Shown here: piece by piece, positions 1 to 6,210 of the stretch
Layout of the letters: each line of letters begins with the position of its first letter
Position numbering within the stretch: the first letter of the stretch is position 1
Source: Lachnospiraceae bacterium UBA3814
GTDB lineage: Bacteria; Bacillota; Clostridia; Lachnospirales; Lachnospiraceae
Assembly (NCBI GenBank): GCA_002368575.1
Contig: DFEA01000103.1
Coordinates: 1-6,286 of the forward strand
Direction: 5' to 3'
Length of the DNA: 6,286 nucleotides
Notes under the pieces: model-generated
Database searches by the model: none
What the model saw: the letters and a program-made list of their open reading frames with translations, nothing else
What the model was told of the DNA's origin: nothing
Program-made: the position numbers and the translations under genes

Positions 1-9
1 TATAAAAAT

Positions 10-16
10 GAGGTGA
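10..16 (+). promoter_or_regulatory. Ribosome binding site of the YhcH-like gene
   Basis: GAGGTGA lies 3 bases before the ATG at 20. The spacing is short, but this is the only plausible start with a Shine-Dalgarno sequence in the visible upstream DNA. No promoter can be judged, since only 19 bases precede the gene. Confidence 0.55.
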
Positions 17-19
17 AAA

Positions 20-472
20 ATGATAACGGATACAATCGGTCGGCTTTCCCGGTATAAGGGGATTCCCGAGCTGAAAGAACTGGCGGAATACATAGAGGCC
101 AATGATCTCAATTCGCTGCCCGTAGGAAGAACGGATATCAAAGGAGACGAGCTCTATGTTATGATCCAGATCTATAACACCAGGAATGAGAAGGATACAA
201 GGCCCGAGGCTCATGACAGATATATCGATCTTCAGTATATGCTGGAGGGAGAGGAATATATAGGCTATGCGGAAAGGGAAGCGCTCGGCGATCCTGTGGA
301 AAGCAGAGAAGAGGATGATGTTCATTTTTTTGAGGGAAAGACCTGCAAACTGCTCATCAGAAGCGGTTCCTTCGGGATATTTTTTCCGGAAGATATTCAT
401 GAGCCCTGCATTGCGGCGGGGGAGAGCCGGCAGGTAAAAAAGGCGGTTTTTAAGATCAGATGCAGGATGTGA
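20..472 (+). CDS. YhcH/YjgK/YiaL family protein (DUF386)
   Basis: A 150-residue protein, the normal length for the YhcH/YjgK/YiaL (DUF386) family of small cytoplasmic beta-barrel, cupin-like proteins. Visible family signatures are the E-x-H-x4-D segment (E63, H65, D70) followed by an L-x-G-x-E stretch (75-79), the FFPEDIHEPC block at 121-130 with H127, and the C-terminal KKAVFKI block at 140-146. The conserved His and acidic residues are the likely metal or ligand site. Relatives sit in sialic-acid (yhcH) and 2,3-diketogulonate (yiaL, next to the YiaMNO TRAP transporter) operons, and their exact reaction is poorly defined; roles in isomer or anomer handling have been suggested. Here it also shares an operon with a TRAP transporter. 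The ATG is preceded by GAGGTGA at 10-16. Family assignment is confident, function is not. Confidence 0.88.
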   Translation: MITDTIGRLSRYKGIPELKELAEYIEANDLNSLPVGRTDIKGDELYVMIQIYNTRNEKDTRPEAHDRYIDLQYMLEGEEYIGYAEREALGDPVESREEDDVHFFEGKTCKLLIRSGSFGIFFPEDIHEPCIAAGESRQVKKAVFKIRCRM

Positions 473-506
473 AGCAGTACATACAGGACAGGGTAAAGAA
501 ATGATA

Positions 507-523
507 TTCAGCGTAACGCTGAA
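507..523 (+). promoter_or_regulatory. Small hairpin just upstream of the racemase-like gene's ribosome site
   Basis: TTCAGCG (507-513) pairs perfectly with CGCTGAA (517-523) around a TAA loop, giving a 7-bp stem. It sits in the 69-base gap between the first two genes and directly abuts the Shine-Dalgarno site. There is no T-run, so it is not a classical terminator. A role in mRNA stability, processing or keeping the ribosome site exposed is inference. Confidence 0.5.
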
Positions 524-530
524 AAGGAGG
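524..530 (+). promoter_or_regulatory. Ribosome binding site of the racemase-like gene
   Basis: AAGGAGG lies 11 bases before the ATG at 542, a slightly long spacing for a consensus site. It supports that start and follows the hairpin at 507-523 with no gap. Confidence 0.75.
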
Positions 531-541
531 CAGATACGAAA

Positions 542-1219
542 ATGAAGATCGGACTTGTTTATACGGGCATCACCGATGAGCTTAAGGCTGATGTCGAGCG
601 TGAAGTAAAGAAGCAGCTCGGAGGAGATGTGACCCTGATAAGCGTAAAGGACCCTTCCATAATCAAGGAAGTATCAGATACCGGATACGTGACTACGGCA
701 CCGGCGGCGAGACTGGTGAAAATGTATATGGATATGGCGGAGCAGGGGGCAGATGCGATATTGAACCTCTGTTCGAGCGTGGGAGATGTGGCGGATGCCT
801 GCCAGCCGCTGGCCAGGTACATCGGCGTACCGATAGTAAGGGTCGATGAGGATATGTGCAGAGAGGCTGTAAGAAGGGGAAGCAGGATAGGAGTAATGGC
901 AACCCTTAATTCAACCTTAAAGCCTACGGCCTCTCTTGTGACAAGGATAGCAAGGGAAATGAACAGGCCGGTGGAAATAATCGAATGCCTTGTGGAGGGT
1001 GCTTTTAATATCGATCAGGAAAGGTTTCTTCAGATGATGGACGAGCATGCGGCAAAGATCATCGATAAGGTGGATGTGATCGTGCTTGCACAGGGCTCTA
1101 TGGCCTATGCCGAGCCTTCTCTGTCCGAAAAGTACAGGAAGCCTGTTCTCGGAAGCCCGCGCTTCGGAGCCCGGGCCCTTAAGGAAGCCCTGATCAGAAA
1201 AGGCACTCTGGCAGAGTAA
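542..1219 (+). CDS. Aspartate/glutamate racemase-superfamily protein, second Cys replaced by Gln
   Basis: The 225 residues fit the two-lobed Asp/Glu/hydantoin racemase fold. The N-terminal strand MKIGLVYTGI (1-10), the first catalytic-cysteine motif NLCSSVGD with Cys77, the second-lobe start SRIGVMATLNSTL (114-126), and VIVLAQGSMAY (179-189) at the second catalytic position are all visible. In two-base racemases the last motif carries a Cys; here that position is Gln184. From memory, a LAQ-x-SM variant occurs in other unnamed members, so this may mark a subgroup rather than an inactivation. With one thiol, classical two-base racemisation is unlikely; an isomerase, decarboxylase-like or lyase role on an organic acid is possible. 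It is cytoplasmic, with no signal peptide. It lies 27 bases before the transporter receptor gene, which suggests it acts on the imported substrate. Superfamily is secure, reaction unknown. Confidence 0.85.
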   Translation: MKIGLVYTGITDELKADVEREVKKQLGGDVTLISVKDPSIIKEVSDTGYVTTAPAARLVKMYMDMAEQGADAILNLCSSVGDVADACQPLARYIGVPIVRVDEDMCREAVRRGSRIGVMATLNSTLKPTASLVTRIAREMNRPVEIIECLVEGAFNIDQERFLQMMDEHAAKIIDKVDVIVLAQGSMAYAEPSLSEKYRKPVLGSPRFGARALKEALIRKGTLAE

Positions 1220-1231
1220 TAAGTTTATTAT

Positions 1232-1238
1232 AAGGAGG
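1232..1238 (+). promoter_or_regulatory. Strong ribosome binding site of the TRAP receptor gene
   Basis: AAGGAGG with an 8-base spacer to the ATG at 1247 is a near-ideal site. It is clearly stronger than the GGAG in front of the small permease gene, which fits the excess of binding protein over permease usual in such transporters. Confidence 0.85.
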
Positions 1239-1246
1239 AAAATCTA

Positions 1247-2350
1247 ATGAAAAAGAAGATTGCGGCACTTTTGGTTACTTCTCTTGCTGTCTTTTCACTG
1301 GCAGGCTGCGGAAGCATAACATCCGCTCCGGCAGATACGGCTCAGACGGAAACGACAGAGGCCGCCGCTTCGGAGGATACCGCTGAAGCCGAGGCTCCTG
1401 CCGAAACGGAAGAGACAGCCGAGCCGGCCGGAGATGCTCTCGAGCTTAAGATCGGCGTTTCAACTGCGGAGACGGATCCCCGAAACATTGCGGCAGAACA
1501 GTTCGCTCAGGAAATCTCCGATAAAACAGGTGGAGCTCTTACCGCGAAGGTGTACCCTTCCGGGCAGCTTGGAGCAGATGCAGATCTGATCAATTCCCTG
1601 GCGCTTGATTCCGGTACGGTCGATATTATAATCACGGATGCATCAAACTTTGCGACCTATGAGCCTTTAATGGGCATCTCCGCGCTTCCCTTTAACTTTT
1701 CGGATTTCGATAAGGCATGGGCGTTCATGGATTCCGATATCGAAGCGGATGCCGAGGCCGGTCTCATAGACCAGAACATGAGAGTGCTTGCACATTATGA
1801 TAACGGATTCCGATGCGTCACGAATTCCAAGGGGCCCGTTGAGTCTCCCGATGACATGAAGGGAATGCTGATCAGAACTCCCGAGAATCCTGTCATAATG
1901 GCGACCATGACGGCTCTCGGCGCAAATCCACAGCCTCTTGCCTTCTCTGAGCTTTACCAGGCACTTCAGCAGGGGACCTATGACGCACAGGAGAACCCCA
2001 TTCCTGTAATCTATAACAACAAGCTGTATGAGGTTCAGGAATATCTTTCGGTTACAAATCATATATATTCCGGCATGTGCTTTACCATAGCGGAGTCTGT
2101 ATGGCAGAAGCTCTCTCCCGAACAGCAGGAGATAGTTCAGGCAGCGGCAACCGCTTCCGCAGAGGCTGACAGGACAATGAACAGACAGCAGACGGATGAG
2201 CTGGTTTCTAATCTTGAGGCGGAGGGAATGAAGATCAACTATCCCGATCTTGCTCCCTTCCAGGAGGCGACCGCTTCGGTTCTTACGGACAATGCCTCTA
2301 CCTATGGAGAGCTGCTTGACAGACTGAATGAGTGGAAAGCCGCAAACTGA
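1247..2350 (+). CDS. dctP: TRAP transporter substrate-binding lipoprotein, DctP family
   Basis: This is the extracytoplasmic receptor of a tripartite ATP-independent periplasmic-type (TRAP) transporter, 367 residues. Residues 1-20 form a lipoprotein signal peptide ending in the lipobox LAGC, with Cys21 as the lipidated residue. Residues 22-64 are a low-complexity Ala/Thr/Glu/Pro tether, typical of membrane-anchored binding proteins in Gram-positive bacteria. The DctP domain starts near residue 65 (LELKIGVST). Family landmarks follow: the YPSGQLG segment (103-109), GTVDIIIT (123-130), the GFRCVTN stretch (187-193), the GMLIRTP block with Arg210, which in the family salt-bridges the ligand carboxylate, and the YDAQENP segment (245-251). 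The ligand is therefore probably a carboxylate, but its identity cannot be read. A strong ribosome site precedes the gene and a stem-loop follows it, both consistent with high expression relative to the permease genes. Confidence 0.95.
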   Translation: MKKKIAALLVTSLAVFSLAGCGSITSAPADTAQTETTEAAASEDTAEAEAPAETEETAEPAGDALELKIGVSTAETDPRNIAAEQFAQEISDKTGGALTAKVYPSGQLGADADLINSLALDSGTVDIIITDASNFATYEPLMGISALPFNFSDFDKAWAFMDSDIEADAEAGLIDQNMRVLAHYDNGFRCVTNSKGPVESPDDMKGMLIRTPENPVIMATMTALGANPQPLAFSELYQALQQGTYDAQENPIPVIYNNKLYEVQEYLSVTNHIYSGMCFTIAESVWQKLSPEQQEIVQAAATASAEADRTMNRQQTDELVSNLEAEGMKINYPDLAPFQEATASVLTDNASTYGELLDRLNEWKAAN

Positions 2351-2363
2351 TCCCGAATACCAT

Positions 2364-2396
2364 AAGGAGGATCCGGCCGCATGCCGGGTCCTCCTT
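2364..2396 (+). promoter_or_regulatory. Strong intercistronic stem-loop between dctP and dctQ
   Basis: AAGGAGGATCCGGC (2364-2377) pairs with GCCGGGTCCTCCTT (2383-2396) around a 5-base CGCAT loop. This is a 14-bp stem with only one G-T wobble, beginning 13 bases after the dctP stop. It is followed by a purine-rich GCGGAAAGAAA stretch rather than a T-run, so full intrinsic termination is unlikely. Known parallels are stem-loops after binding-protein genes that protect the upstream message from 3' exonucleases or give partial read-through. Here it would raise receptor output over permease. The role is inferred; the pairing is seen directly. Confidence 0.75.
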
Positions 2397-2434
2397 GCGG
2401 AAAGAAACGGGATATTTGATTAATGGAGTAAAAA

Positions 2435-2923
2435 ATGATAAAGAAGATACAGAAGCGCGTGGACGAAACCATGACGGTCATTGCGGCATTTCTTACAGGT
2501 CTCATGTTCCTCATAATAATAGCGAATGTTATTTTGAGGCTGATCCCATCCATTGGTGGCTTCAGCTGGTATATGGAGTTTTCCCAGTATGCGAACGTAT
2601 GGGCCATGATGATAGGGGCGGCAGGGGTAGCCTGTGCCGGAACCAATCTGAGGGTTGAGGTTATCGACTCTGTTCTGAAGAAGAAGACCTACAGCTATAA
2701 GCTTACCCGGGTGATCGTGGATATTTTCGAGCTGGTATTTTACATTCTGGTGACATACTCGGGATTCCAGCTTGCGACAAGGGCAAAGCAGAAGGTATCG
2801 ACCATGCCGAGCTTTACCATGGGGCAGGTATATATGATCTTTCCGATAGCAGGTATCCTCTGCATAGTTGCGGTGATCATAAATCTGGCAGCACTTATGT
2901 CTGAAAAGGAGGGGAGGAAATGA
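2435..2923 (+). CDS. dctQ: TRAP transporter small permease, DctQ family
   Basis: A 162-residue integral membrane protein with four hydrophobic segments near residues 13-36, 52-69, 92-114 and 130-154, the DctQ topology. The family signature around helices 1-2 is present: N31 and R35 after helix 1, then W45-x2-E48 and the VWAMMIGAA stretch (55-63) leading to NLRVEVID (71-78). The small permease partners DctM and helps dock the binding protein; it is needed for transport. The start has a modest GGAG site (2425-2428, 6-base spacer), weaker than that of dctP. The gene's stop overlaps the start of the large permease gene by ATGA at 2920-2923, so the two are probably translationally coupled. An 84-base gap holding the stem-loop at 2364-2396 separates it from dctP. 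Confidence 0.93.
   Translation: MIKKIQKRVDETMTVIAAFLTGLMFLIIIANVILRLIPSIGGFSWYMEFSQYANVWAMMIGAAGVACAGTNLRVEVIDSVLKKKTYSYKLTRVIVDIFELVFYILVTYSGFQLATRAKQKVSTMPSFTMGQVYMIFPIAGILCIVAVIINLAALMSEKEGRK
2906..2912 (+). promoter_or_regulatory. Ribosome binding site of dctM inside dctQ
   Basis: AAGGAGG, followed by a second GAGG, lies within the last codons of dctQ, 7 bases before the dctM ATG. It fixes the dctM start in the ATGA overlap. Confidence 0.75.
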
Positions 2924-4197
2924 TCGTCTGGTTACTGGGAAGCTTTGCGGTAATGATGCTGCTTGGAGTCCCCATCGGTATTTCCCTCGGGCTCTCTGCC
3001 ATGGGAGGGATCGTGTTCTTTGATCAGGGTTCCCTTGTCACGGTCTGCCAGAGGATGTTTGAGGGAATGAATTCCTGGGCTCTTCTTGCGATCCCCTTAT
3101 ATACCTTTGCCGGCTATACCATGTCAAAGGGCGGCATATCCGACAGGCTTATGGAATTCTGCTACAGCATAGTCGGTCATATTTACGGAGGACTGGCCCA
3201 TGTGAACGTGCTGTCATCAATGATATTTGCCGGAATATCAGGGTCCGCGGTGGCGGATACGGCAGGGGTGTCAGGTATGTTCATGCCGACGATGATCAAA
3301 AAGGGCTATTCCGAGCAGCTGACGGTTGCGGTCACGGCCATTTCCTCCACCATAGGGATAATCATCCCGCCCTCGATACCCATGGTAGTCATTGCGGGGA
3401 TCTGCAATATTTCAACAGGAAAGATGTTTTTGGGAGGAATACTTCCCGGCATTCTCTGCGGGCTGGCCCAGATGCTCCTCTGCTACATATTTGCGAAAAA
3501 AGAGAAGGTGGATAAGGAACCGGGGCATTTTGAGCTGAAACCGGTGTGGGTCTCATTTAAGGCTTCTTTGCCGGCCCTTATCATGCCGGTCCTTATCGTC
3601 GGTTCCATCACCTCGGGAATCGTTTCCCCCACGGAGGCCGGCGCTCTGGCGGTGCTCTACGGACTGCTTGTCGGCAAATTCGTTTATCACGCCATAACCC
3701 TGGAGGATCTGAAATTTGCCTTTAAGGAGACAGTTCGTGTATCGGCAAGGATATTTACCGTTATAGGTTCTGCAAAGCTCTTTACCATCATGCTCACCAC
3801 GGCGGGATTTGACAAATGGATGACGGACAGGATGCTTGGTATTTCCGAAAACCCTGTAGTTATCCTTATAATGATCCTGCTGTTATTCTTCATAGTTACC
3901 ATGTTCATGGAGTCTATTGCAACCCTGACGCTGTTTATGCCTATAGTATTTCCCATAGCCATGGCGGTAGGGATAGATCCCATAATACTGGGAGTCCTGG
4001 TTACGGTCGTTATCGGAATAGGGCTTGTGACCCCTCCGGTGGGGATGTGCATCTACGTCGCATGTGATCTGAGGCATATAACGGTAGGCTCGACAATGAA
4101 ATATCTGATGCCCTTCATCCTGGGCTCGATTGCGGTAGTGGCTCTCCTGATAATGTGTCCGGTACTTATAACGGGGCCGGGATCGTTGCTTAAATAG
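2920..4197 (+). CDS. dctM: TRAP transporter large permease, DctM family
   Basis: A 425-residue polytopic membrane protein with about a dozen hydrophobic stretches, the usual DctM length (about 425-435). It forms the ion-coupled translocation channel of the TRAP transporter (ion-transporter superfamily, elevator-type mechanism). Seen motifs: GISGSAVADTAG (105-116) and the following MPTMIKKGY (122-130), the first re-entrant hairpin GIIIPPSIP (146-154), SPTEAGALAVLYG (236-248) in the mid-protein loop, the MFMESIATL block with Glu331, and the second hairpin GLVTPPVG (368-375). The two PP-containing hairpins and the SGS/TPP motifs correspond to the cation- and substrate-binding core in characterised relatives. 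The start is supported by AAGGAGG at 2906-2912, inside the end of dctQ, and an ATGA overlap. No frameshift or missing motif is seen. Confidence 0.95.
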   Translation: MIVWLLGSFAVMMLLGVPIGISLGLSAMGGIVFFDQGSLVTVCQRMFEGMNSWALLAIPLYTFAGYTMSKGGISDRLMEFCYSIVGHIYGGLAHVNVLSSMIFAGISGSAVADTAGVSGMFMPTMIKKGYSEQLTVAVTAISSTIGIIIPPSIPMVVIAGICNISTGKMFLGGILPGILCGLAQMLLCYIFAKKEKVDKEPGHFELKPVWVSFKASLPALIMPVLIVGSITSGIVSPTEAGALAVLYGLLVGKFVYHAITLEDLKFAFKETVRVSARIFTVIGSAKLFTIMLTTAGFDKWMTDRMLGISENPVVILIMILLLFFIVTMFMESIATLTLFMPIVFPIAMAVGIDPIILGVLVTVVIGIGLVTPPVGMCIYVACDLRHITVGSTMKYLMPFILGSIAVVALLIMCPVLITGPGSLLK

Positions 4198-4211
4198 GAT
4201 AGGCAGGAAAT

Positions 4212-4928
4212 ATGAACAGAAAAGAGAAGGAAACATCCATCTCTGCGGTGGATAAGGTGGTCGCTTCCATAACCGATGAGATCATCAACAATAGCCTGCA
4301 TCCCGGGGATCGTCTCGAACCGGAGGAGAAGCTTGCAAACAAATATAATGTGGGAAGGAATTCCGTCAGGGAGGCCATTAAGCAGCTCCAGGCCTACGGG
4401 GTGCTGTATATCAAGCGCGCGGACGGTACATATATAGAGGATTCCTTTAACGGAAAGATGCTGGACCCGCTGCTTTACAGCCTGATCTTCTGCAATAAGG
4501 ACGAGGAGGACCTGGCGCAGCTTCGCTCCATTATAGAGACCGGGATCATCCAGAGCGCCATGCAGGATGACGATATATCAAAGGTAATCCCGCAGCTTAG
4601 TGAGCTGGTGGAGGAAACGGAGCGTGAGATGAATAAGGACGTTCCTGATCCCGGGCGTGTGCTTGACCTTGATCTTGATTTTCACAGCGTTATCGCAGGC
4701 ACCATAGGAAACCCACAGGTCGATATCCTGACCTCCTATATCACAAGGATGACGGTGCCGGCCAGAAGGAAGGCTGTGGAGGAGTGGATACGTTCCGGAA
4801 AGCAGGATGAATTCGTTAAGCTTCACAAGGACATCATCGATGTTATAGAGAAGAGAGATTTTTCAAGGATAAATCAGGTCGTGAACAATCATTACATATT
4901 TTTGAGAAAGGTGCTTAAAAACGATTAA
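4212..4928 (+). CDS. GntR-family transcriptional regulator, FadR subfamily with FCD domain
   Basis: A 238-residue one-component regulator. The N-terminal winged helix-turn-helix covers about residues 12-76, with LEPEEKLANKYNVGRNSVRE (35-54) as the helix-turn-helix and GVLYIKRADGTYI (63-75) as the wing. The C-terminal all-helical FCD domain covers about 97-235. Its metal-site pattern is intact: D154-x3-H158, H205 and H227, with the last two 22 residues apart. Such sites bind a metal that helps hold small organic-acid ligands, which suits a carboxylate uptake operon. Regulators of this type are usually dimeric repressors relieved by a substrate or pathway intermediate. It probably controls this operon; its operator is not visible because the operon promoter lies outside the window. 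The ATG is 14 bases after the dctM stop, with a weak AGGA at 4205-4208. Confidence 0.92.
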   Translation: MNRKEKETSISAVDKVVASITDEIINNSLHPGDRLEPEEKLANKYNVGRNSVREAIKQLQAYGVLYIKRADGTYIEDSFNGKMLDPLLYSLIFCNKDEEDLAQLRSIIETGIIQSAMQDDDISKVIPQLSELVEETEREMNKDVPDPGRVLDLDLDFHSVIAGTIGNPQVDILTSYITRMTVPARRKAVEEWIRSGKQDEFVKLHKDIIDVIEKRDFSRINQVVNNHYIFLRKVLKND

Positions 4929-4929
4929 A

Positions 4930-6210
4930 ATGAAAAAGATCATGTTATGCGTTGCTCCTGTCGCGGCAGGGGATCCGCTCATCAATCCGCGGGCAATCGC
5001 CAGAGACGTCTTTGATTGCTACAAGGCGGGCGCAGCCATGGTGCATCTGCATGTAAGGGATCTGAACGGAAGGCTGACACCCAGCCTTGCCCTTCTTGAG
5101 GAAACAGCCCTTTATATAAGAGAGCTCTGTGATATTATCATCGAGGTATCGACGGGGGGTGTCTCGGATCTTACGATAGAGGAAAGAGTACAGCCCTGCT
5201 ATGCCTCCTGGGTGGAGGCCGTAAGCCTTAATGTAGGCTCGGTAAACCTGGGGGAGGCTGTTTACCAAAATCCAATAAAGGATGTCAGGTATTGCGTAAA
5301 ACAGATCGCTGAATATGAAAAGATACCGGAAACCGAGCTTTTTGAGCTGGGAATGGCAAATACGCTGAGGGAGCTGGATGAGGTATATCATCTGCCAAGG
5401 CCCCTTCTGCTTGCCCTTGTCTTCGGGCATCCCGGAGAAATGCCGGCAACTCATGCGGCGCTTATGCATATGATAGGCGGAGTGGAGGATAATTTTGGCA
5501 GGGAGGATTTCAGGTGGGGTTATACACAGGCTCACAGGACTGACTTCTCAATGGTGCGGACAGCCTTAAAAGAGGGGGCCGATGCTTTAAGGATAGGGTT
5601 TGAGGATTCGGACCATATCACGCCGGATAAGAGAGCCGACACTAATGCACAGCTCATAGAGGAGTCTGCGGGGATCATCAGGGAGATGGGGTTTGAGACC
5701 ATGAGCCCGGATGAGATGCGCCGGGCGCTCAATATTCCCCCTCTCAACAGAGACGATTGCTTCAGGCCTTATGAGCCTTCGGGCATAAACGGCTGTATGC
5801 AGAACAGGGTATCCGATGTCAGAAAGGCGGAAAAACAGAAGGTCGAGGCTGAGGTTGTAAGACGTACAAAAGAAAGGTACGGGGGGATGACCTTTAATGG
5901 AGAGGAATATGTTCGTATCCCAAAGGTTCCGGGCAGTGAGAAAATGGGGGTGCATTCCATTAACTCTCTTGAGGATAAGATATTCTTAAAGGAATTTACG
6001 AAAACCCCTTATGTGAAGGATATCGTTGTCTGCACAAAAGGCTCCTTCGAAGGCCGGGAGTTTGCAAAGAGCATGGAGGAGGCCGGAAGGAAGGTAACGA
6101 TCCTTGACCCCGCTTATGAAAAGGTGGTCAGGTATGAGGGAAGGACCTTTGTGGAGAAGGTCATTACCGACCGGGGCGAATATGACTGTGATCTGTTTGT
6201 GTCCTGCTGA
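4930..6210 (+). CDS. Beta-keto acid cleavage enzyme (BKACE, DUF849) with C-terminal Pyr_redox-like extension
   Basis: Residues 1 to about 272 are a BKACE-family TIM barrel. In characterised members (Kce, 3-keto-5-aminohexanoate cleavage enzyme) a beta-keto acid plus acetyl-CoA gives acetoacetate plus an acyl-CoA. The zinc motif HLHVRD holds H39 and H41, and RIGFED supplies R221, the third ligand E225 and D226. STGG (74-77), SLNVGSVN (99-106) and the ending TMSPDEMRRALNI (257-269) also fit. Family members are typically about 270-310 residues; this one has 426. A charged linker (about 273-325) leads to a tail resembling the NAD-binding half of NADH-oxidase/CoA-disulfide-reductase enzymes: PKVPGSEKMGVHSINSLED (331-349), IVVCTKGSFEGREFA (365-379), GRKVTILD (386-393), VITDRGEYDCDLFVS (411-425). 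The glycine motif is degraded and the domain is shortened. The ATG follows the regulator's stop by one base with no close Shine-Dalgarno site, suggesting translational coupling. The keto-acid substrate is unknown. Confidence 0.88.
   Translation: MKKIMLCVAPVAAGDPLINPRAIARDVFDCYKAGAAMVHLHVRDLNGRLTPSLALLEETALYIRELCDIIIEVSTGGVSDLTIEERVQPCYASWVEAVSLNVGSVNLGEAVYQNPIKDVRYCVKQIAEYEKIPETELFELGMANTLRELDEVYHLPRPLLLALVFGHPGEMPATHAALMHMIGGVEDNFGREDFRWGYTQAHRTDFSMVRTALKEGADALRIGFEDSDHITPDKRADTNAQLIEESAGIIREMGFETMSPDEMRRALNIPPLNRDDCFRPYEPSGINGCMQNRVSDVRKAEKQKVEAEVVRRTKERYGGMTFNGEEYVRIPKVPGSEKMGVHSINSLEDKIFLKEFTKTPYVKDIVVCTKGSFEGREFAKSMEEAGRKVTILDPAYEKVVRYEGRTFVEKVITDRGEYDCDLFVSC

Larger units (their letters stand above)
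501..545 (+). other. Possible 14-codon leader frame overlapping the racemase-like gene start
   Basis: An ATG at 501 opens a 14-codon frame (MIFSVTLKRRQIRK) whose TGA at 543-545 overlaps the ATG at 542-544 in an ATGA arrangement. The frame runs through the hairpin at 507-523 and the Shine-Dalgarno site at 524-530. Its own ribosome site is weak (only a GGG run at 490-492). It could couple translation to the next gene, but a frame this short can arise by chance, and the peptide matches nothing I recognise. Confidence 0.2.

Noticed and set aside
1310..1440. Low-complexity Ala/Thr/Glu stretch in dctP as a tandem repeat or an insertion
   Set aside because: It has no regular repeat unit and is the ordinary flexible tether between the lipidated Cys and the binding domain.
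2364..2400. Stem-loop after dctP as a full rho-independent terminator
   Set aside because: The downstream bases are purine-rich with no T-run, and the permease genes that follow need transcription from the same operon.
2332..2658. A 108-codon + frame across the dctP-dctQ gap
   Set aside because: It is out of frame with both real genes, overlaps dctQ heavily, reads through the stem-loop and has no family-like features.
4945..5535. A 196-codon minus-strand frame opposite the BKACE gene
   Set aside because: It lies entirely antisense to a well-supported enzyme, and its translation shows no recognisable domain pattern.
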